Made by a program: the position numbers and the translations under genes | The notes under the pieces: generated by a model | The model's input: only the letters and a program-made list of their open reading frames with translations | Told to the model about the DNA's origin: nothing | Database searches by the model: none | Shown: positions 60,648 to 64,000 of the stretch, one piece after another | Numbering within the stretch: the stretch's first letter is position 1 | How the letters are laid out: the number at the start of each line of letters is the position of its first letter | DNA from: Ramlibacter sp. | GTDB taxonomy: Bacteria; Pseudomonadota; Gammaproteobacteria; Burkholderiales; Burkholderiaceae_C | DNA: 64,000 bases | Assembly: GCA_019635435.1 (NCBI GenBank) | Contig: JAHBZM010000001.1 | Coordinates: 2,542,001 to 2,606,000 of the forward strand | Direction: 5' to 3'

Positions 60648-63600
60648 ATGTACAAGCACGCTGCGATCAATCGTTCTTTCCGGCTGGTGTGGAGTGAGTC
60701 ACGGGGGGCCTACATCGTGGCGCCCGAAACGGCCAGCGGCCGCTCCAAGAGCAGCCGTTCGGCATCGGGTCCCGCAAGCCGCCTTGCCAGCACGCTGGCT
60801 TTTGCAACAGGGATCGCATGGAGCGGCGGGGTGGCGCTGGATGCTTCGGCGCAGACCTTGCCGGTCGCGAGCACTATCGTGCCCGCCGGGGGCAACACGC
60901 AGGCCTACCTGAACCCCAACGGGGTGCCTGTGATCAATATCAACAACCCCAATGCCGCGGGCCTGTCGAATAACCAGTACCTGCAGTACAACGTGGACGC
61001 TCGCGGCCTGGTTCTGAACAACACCCCGGGGGTCCTGGGTGCGCAGTCCCAGCTGGCTGGCCACGTCATGGGCAACCTGAACCTGGGCGCGCCAGCCCAG
61101 GTGATCCTGAACCAGGTCGTGGCACCCAACCGCAGTACGCTGGCGGGCTTTACCGAGGTGCTGGGCAACAAGGCCGACGTCATTGTGGCCAACCCGTATG
61201 GCATTACCTGTTCGGGCTGTGGCTTCCTCAACACCGACAGGGTCACCCTGACGACCGGACTGCCAGGCATTGCCGCCGATGGCAGCCTCACGGGCTTCAC
61301 GGTCAATCGCGGTGACATTCTCATCAACGGCCTGGGGCTGAACGCCAGCGCGCAGCAGATTCTTGACCTCGTCACGCGCTCCATCAAGGTGGATGGGCAG
61401 ATCAACGTGGCGGCCCAGGGCAGCCTGGGGCTGACAACCGGTCTCAACCAATGGAGCTATGCCACGCGGGCGGTGACTGGTGATGCCGGGGCGGGCACTG
61501 ACGCCGCGCCGTCCTACGCGATCGACGCTTCTGCATTGGGCGGCATGTACAGTGGCCGCATCCGTGTCATTGCCACCGAGGCTGGCGTGGGTGTGCGCAT
61601 GCAAGGCGACATGGCCGCCAGCGCCGACGACTTCAGCCTCAGCAGCGCCGGCAAAGTTGAAATTCTCGGCAAGGTGGCGACCCAGCGCCATGTGACGCTG
61701 GCCAGCAGCGCAGAGGGCACCGACGCCCTGAGCCTGATCGATGCCCAACTTTCTTCCACGGGTGACCTGACGCTGCAGGCGAGCGGGCCCAACGGGGGCG
61801 TGCTCCTGAACGGAGGCGTTCTGGTGGCGGGGGCCAAACTGAACGTGAATGCATCAGCGCTCAGTGACACCGCCAGCGCCAGCACAATCGCCGACAACAA
61901 CAAGCGCTATGGCACGGGCGGCGTGAGCCTGAACGCGAGCGGTGCCGCCCTGCTGGATGGCGTGTCGTGGGGTACCGGAGGCAACCTCGCTGCCAGCCTG
62001 GGCTCGTTGCAGGTCGCGGCGGCAGGCGCCACGCTGTCGGCGGGCAACGCATTGAGCGTCGCCACCACCGCGGGTGACTTGGCACTCGGCAAGGCCACGG
62101 TCTCGTCCACCGGCGATCTGTCGCTGACGGCATCAGGCCAGATCAGCACCGCCGCCGCCCAGGGGCAGGCTGTGCAGTCCTCGACGGGCCATGTGGCGCT
62201 GACCGCCGGCAATGGCATGCGCAACGCGGGCACAGTTGCCGCGCTCGTCGGGGACCTGGTCACGCGGATGGACGGCACACTGAACAACAGTGGCTCGCTG
62301 TATGCGCGGAACAATGTGTCCATTGCCGACCGGACAGGCGGAGCTGGCGGGAGCCTTGTCAACCAGAGCGACGGCATCATCCTGGCCGACGCCGCGTTGA
62401 ATGTCCAGGCCAGTCAGGTTGCCAACAGCGGGACCATGCAGGGCACCGCAGGCTCGACGCTCTCGGTGGGCAGCCTGACCAATTCGGGAGCTCTCATTGC
62501 CTCGGCGAACGCGGGCACATCGGCCGTGCTGAACCTCGGCTCGCTGAACAACAGCGGCACCCTGCAGGCGAACCAGGACCTCACGCTGCAGTTCACCGGC
62601 CCTGTCATGACCAACAGCGGCAAGGTGCTGGCAGGCCGAAACCTCACGGTAGATGCCAGCAGCAGTCCACTGCAACTGGACAACAACGCGCAAGGCGTCT
62701 TGCAGGCTGGCGTCGCCCTGGCCGTGTCTGGCGCTGCCCTGGACCTGGTCAACCATGCGGATGCCAAGGTGATTGCCGACCAGGTGAACCTTTCAACCGC
62801 GTCGCTCAGCAACGCCGGCATCCTGCAGGGCAGCACGGGAGCGACCGTGACCGTGGCCGGAACCGCCAGCAACAGCGGGACATTGATTCTTTCCGCGGCG
62901 GCCGATGGCAGTGGCGCGCTCACGGCCAGCACGATCAACAATTCCGGGACCCTTCAGTCGGCGGGTACCGCGACGATCAAGGCCACCGACTCGCTGAGCA
63001 ACACCGCCACGGGCAAGCTCCTGGCCGAGCAACTGAAACTGGAATCCAGATACATCGGCAATGCTGGCATCATCCAGGGCAACGCCCTGGCCACTGTGAA
63101 AGCGTCCGACACGGTCAACAACAGCGGTACCCTCATCCTGTCGAATGACGCGGCTGGCGGTGGCACGGTCACTGCGGGCCAAATCACCAACAGCGGGACG
63201 CTGCAGTCCTCGGGCGCCGCAACGCTCACGGCCAGTGGATCGCTGAACAACACCGCGGGCAAGTTGTTGGCCGACCAGTTGACCCTGATCTCGGCCGACC
63301 TGAGCAACGCGGGCGCCATCCAGGGGGCCACTCGCGCAACGGTCAGCGCCACCAACGGCGTCAACAACAGCGGCACCCTGATCCTGTCGACTGCCACAGG
63401 CGGCAGTGGCAGCGTCAATGCCAATCACATCACCAACAGCGGCACACTGCAGTCGTCAGGCACAGCGACTCTGAACGCCACGACCAACCTGAGTGTGACC
63501 GGAGGCAAGGTGCTGGCAGCGCAGCTGAACCTGACTTCCGCAGACATGGACAACGCGGGCATTGTCCAGGGCAGTGTGGGCACCTCGGTGTCCGCCACCA

Positions 63601-64000
63601 ATGGCTTCAACAACAGCGGGACGCTGATCCTGTCCACCACCGCGGGCGGCAGCGGAACCGTGACTGCCAACCAGATCACCAACAGCGGCATGCTGCAGTC
63701 GTCCGGCCTGGCCACGCTCAACGCCACATCCGCACTGAACAACACGGCGGGCGTCCTGCTGGCCGACCAGCTCAGCCTGAACTCGGCCGACCTGAACAAC
63801 GGCGGCACGATCCAGGGAGGGACCAGCGCCACGGTCTCGGTCACCCATGCGCTCACCAACAGCACTGGCGGCGTCCTCACCCTCACCACGAGCAACGCCT
63901 CGGGCGGGACAGTCACGGCCAACCAGGTAACCAACAGCGGGATTCTTCAGTCTGCCGGGACGGCCAATCTGAATGTGGCCACCTCGGTGAGCAACACCGG
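60648..64000 (+). CDS. Filamentous haemagglutinin-type TPS exoprotein (TpsA), 3' end outside window
   Basis: The frame is open from ATG 60648 to the window edge, at least 1117 codons. An extended signal peptide region (MYKHAAINRSFRLVWSESRG) leads to a signal ending near LDASAQT. The TPS secretion domain (about 75-320) has N89-PNG, NNQYLQYNVDARGLVLNN and NPYGITCSGCGF with a cysteine pair (C188, C191). A beta-helix with DNA-level repeats of 246-249 bp follows. It starts 19 bp after tpsB. It is probably a surface adhesin or contact-dependent toxin; the C-terminal part that would tell them apart is not in the window. Confidence 0.92.
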   Translation, partial: MYKHAAINRSFRLVWSESRGAYIVAPETASGRSKSSRSASGPASRLASTLAFATGIAWSGGVALDASAQTLPVASTIVPAGGNTQAYLNPNGVPVININNPNAAGLSNNQYLQYNVDARGLVLNNTPGVLGAQSQLAGHVMGNLNLGAPAQVILNQVVAPNRSTLAGFTEVLGNKADVIVANPYGITCSGCGFLNTDRVTLTTGLPGIAADGSLTGFTVNRGDILINGLGLNASAQQILDLVTRSIKVDGQINVAAQGSLGLTTGLNQWSYATRAVTGDAGAGTDAAPSYAIDASALGGMYSGRIRVIATEAGVGVRMQGDMAASADDFSLSSAGKVEILGKVATQRHVTLASSAEGTDALSLIDAQLSSTGDLTLQASGPNGGVLLNGGVLVAGAKLNVNASALSDTASASTIADNNKRYGTGGVSLNASGAALLDGVSWGTGGNLAASLGSLQVAAAGATLSAGNALSVATTAGDLALGKATVSSTGDLSLTASGQISTAAAQGQAVQSSTGHVALTAGNGMRNAGTVAALVGDLVTRMDGTLNNSGSLYARNNVSIADRTGGAGGSLVNQSDGIILADAALNVQASQVANSGTMQGTAGSTLSVGSLTNSGALIASANAGTSAVLNLGSLNNSGTLQANQDLTLQFTGPVMTNSGKVLAGRNLTVDASSSPLQLDNNAQGVLQAGVALAVSGAALDLVNHADAKVIADQVNLSTASLSNAGILQGSTGATVTVAGTASNSGTLILSAAADGSGALTASTINNSGTLQSAGTATIKATDSLSNTATGKLLAEQLKLESRYIGNAGIIQGNALATVKASDTVNNSGTLILSNDAAGGGTVTAGQITNSGTLQSSGAATLTASGSLNNTAGKLLADQLTLISADLSNAGAIQGATRATVSATNGVNNSGTLILSTATGGSGSVNANHITNSGTLQSSGTATLNATTNLSVTGGKVLAAQLNLTSADMDNAGIVQGSVGTSVSATNGFNNSGTLILSTTAGGSGTVTANQITNSGMLQSSGLATLNATSALNNTAGVLLADQLSLNSADLNNGGTIQGGTSATVSVTHALTNSTGGVLTLTTSNASGGTVTANQVTNSGILQSAGTANLNVATSVSNT
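62868..64000 (+). repeat. Tandem 82-83-codon repeats in the TPS exoprotein
   Basis: The phrase NNSGTLILS recurs at 62868, 63117, 63363 and 63609, and a diverged NSTGGVLTLT at 63855; spacings are 249, 246, 246 and 246 bp. Each unit continues with TVTANQITNSGTLQSSGTAT, a LNNTAGKLLADQL phrase and LSNAGIIQG. The array runs past the window end. Confidence 0.9.

Noticed and set aside
62868..64000. Regular repeats as a CRISPR or satellite array
   Set aside because: The unit is 246 bp, in frame, and encodes a continuous beta-helix protein repeat.

Overview
The window is a GC-rich chromosomal segment of a betaproteobacterium of the order Burkholderiales, most likely the family Comamonadaceae. This rests on gene order (tolB-pal-cpoB beside a tRNA; a dapC-dapD-pilU-dapE-prmB run; smc-zipA-ligA) and on protein sequence character. 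No rRNA or species marker is present, so the genus is open.

Layout. 1-2493: lipid A flippase msbA (cut by the window edge) and an O-antigen-ligase-like gene, both minus. 2565-5994: a divergent GT2 glycosyltransferase running into tolB, pal and cpoB. 6046-9314: a YeeE/YedE transporter, tcdA, tRNA-Lys(TTT) with a terminator, a CBS-pair protein and a GAF protein. 9448-37839: a 28,392-bp Tn3-family transposon. 37840-45522: the 5' part of the gene the transposon broke, then a minus-strand run of an ABC-F ATPase, prmB, dapE, pilU, dapD and dapC. 45642-49733: a coupled three-gene histidine-kinase/receiver cassette. 49796-51744: an MHYT membrane protein and an AlkB-type di-iron hydroxylase. 51818-58483: smc, zipA, ligA. 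58865-64000: a two-partner secretion pair; the large exoprotein runs off the window.

The transposon is the main accessory feature. It has about 55-bp terminal inverted repeats starting GGGGT and a 5-bp target duplication (ATGAC at 9443-9447 and 37840-37844). It interrupts an EcsC-family gene whose two halves rejoin into an intact 172-codon frame when the element and one ATGAC are removed. It carries a Tn3-type TnpA, and a TnpS tyrosine recombinase and TnpT coiled-coil protein facing apart across a presumed resolution site, which is the Tn4651-type arrangement. The cargo is metal resistance: cadR/cadA coupled to DUF3703, DsbB-like and DsbA-like genes; a CzcRS-type two-component system; ynfA; a czcI-like gene; czcCBA with two small envelope genes; and a convergent cusCBA-type copper/silver efflux operon with a CusF domain fused to CusB. 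A motif TTACATNTTYGTCA upstream of both the two-component genes and the czc operon suggests a shared response-regulator operator.

A second notable signal lies outside the transposon. An approximately 64-bp sequence of fixed internal spacing recurs inside five unrelated coding sequences (YedE, ABC-F, prmB, dapE, ligA) without breaking frame. It looks like a dispersed intragenic repeat family of this lineage.
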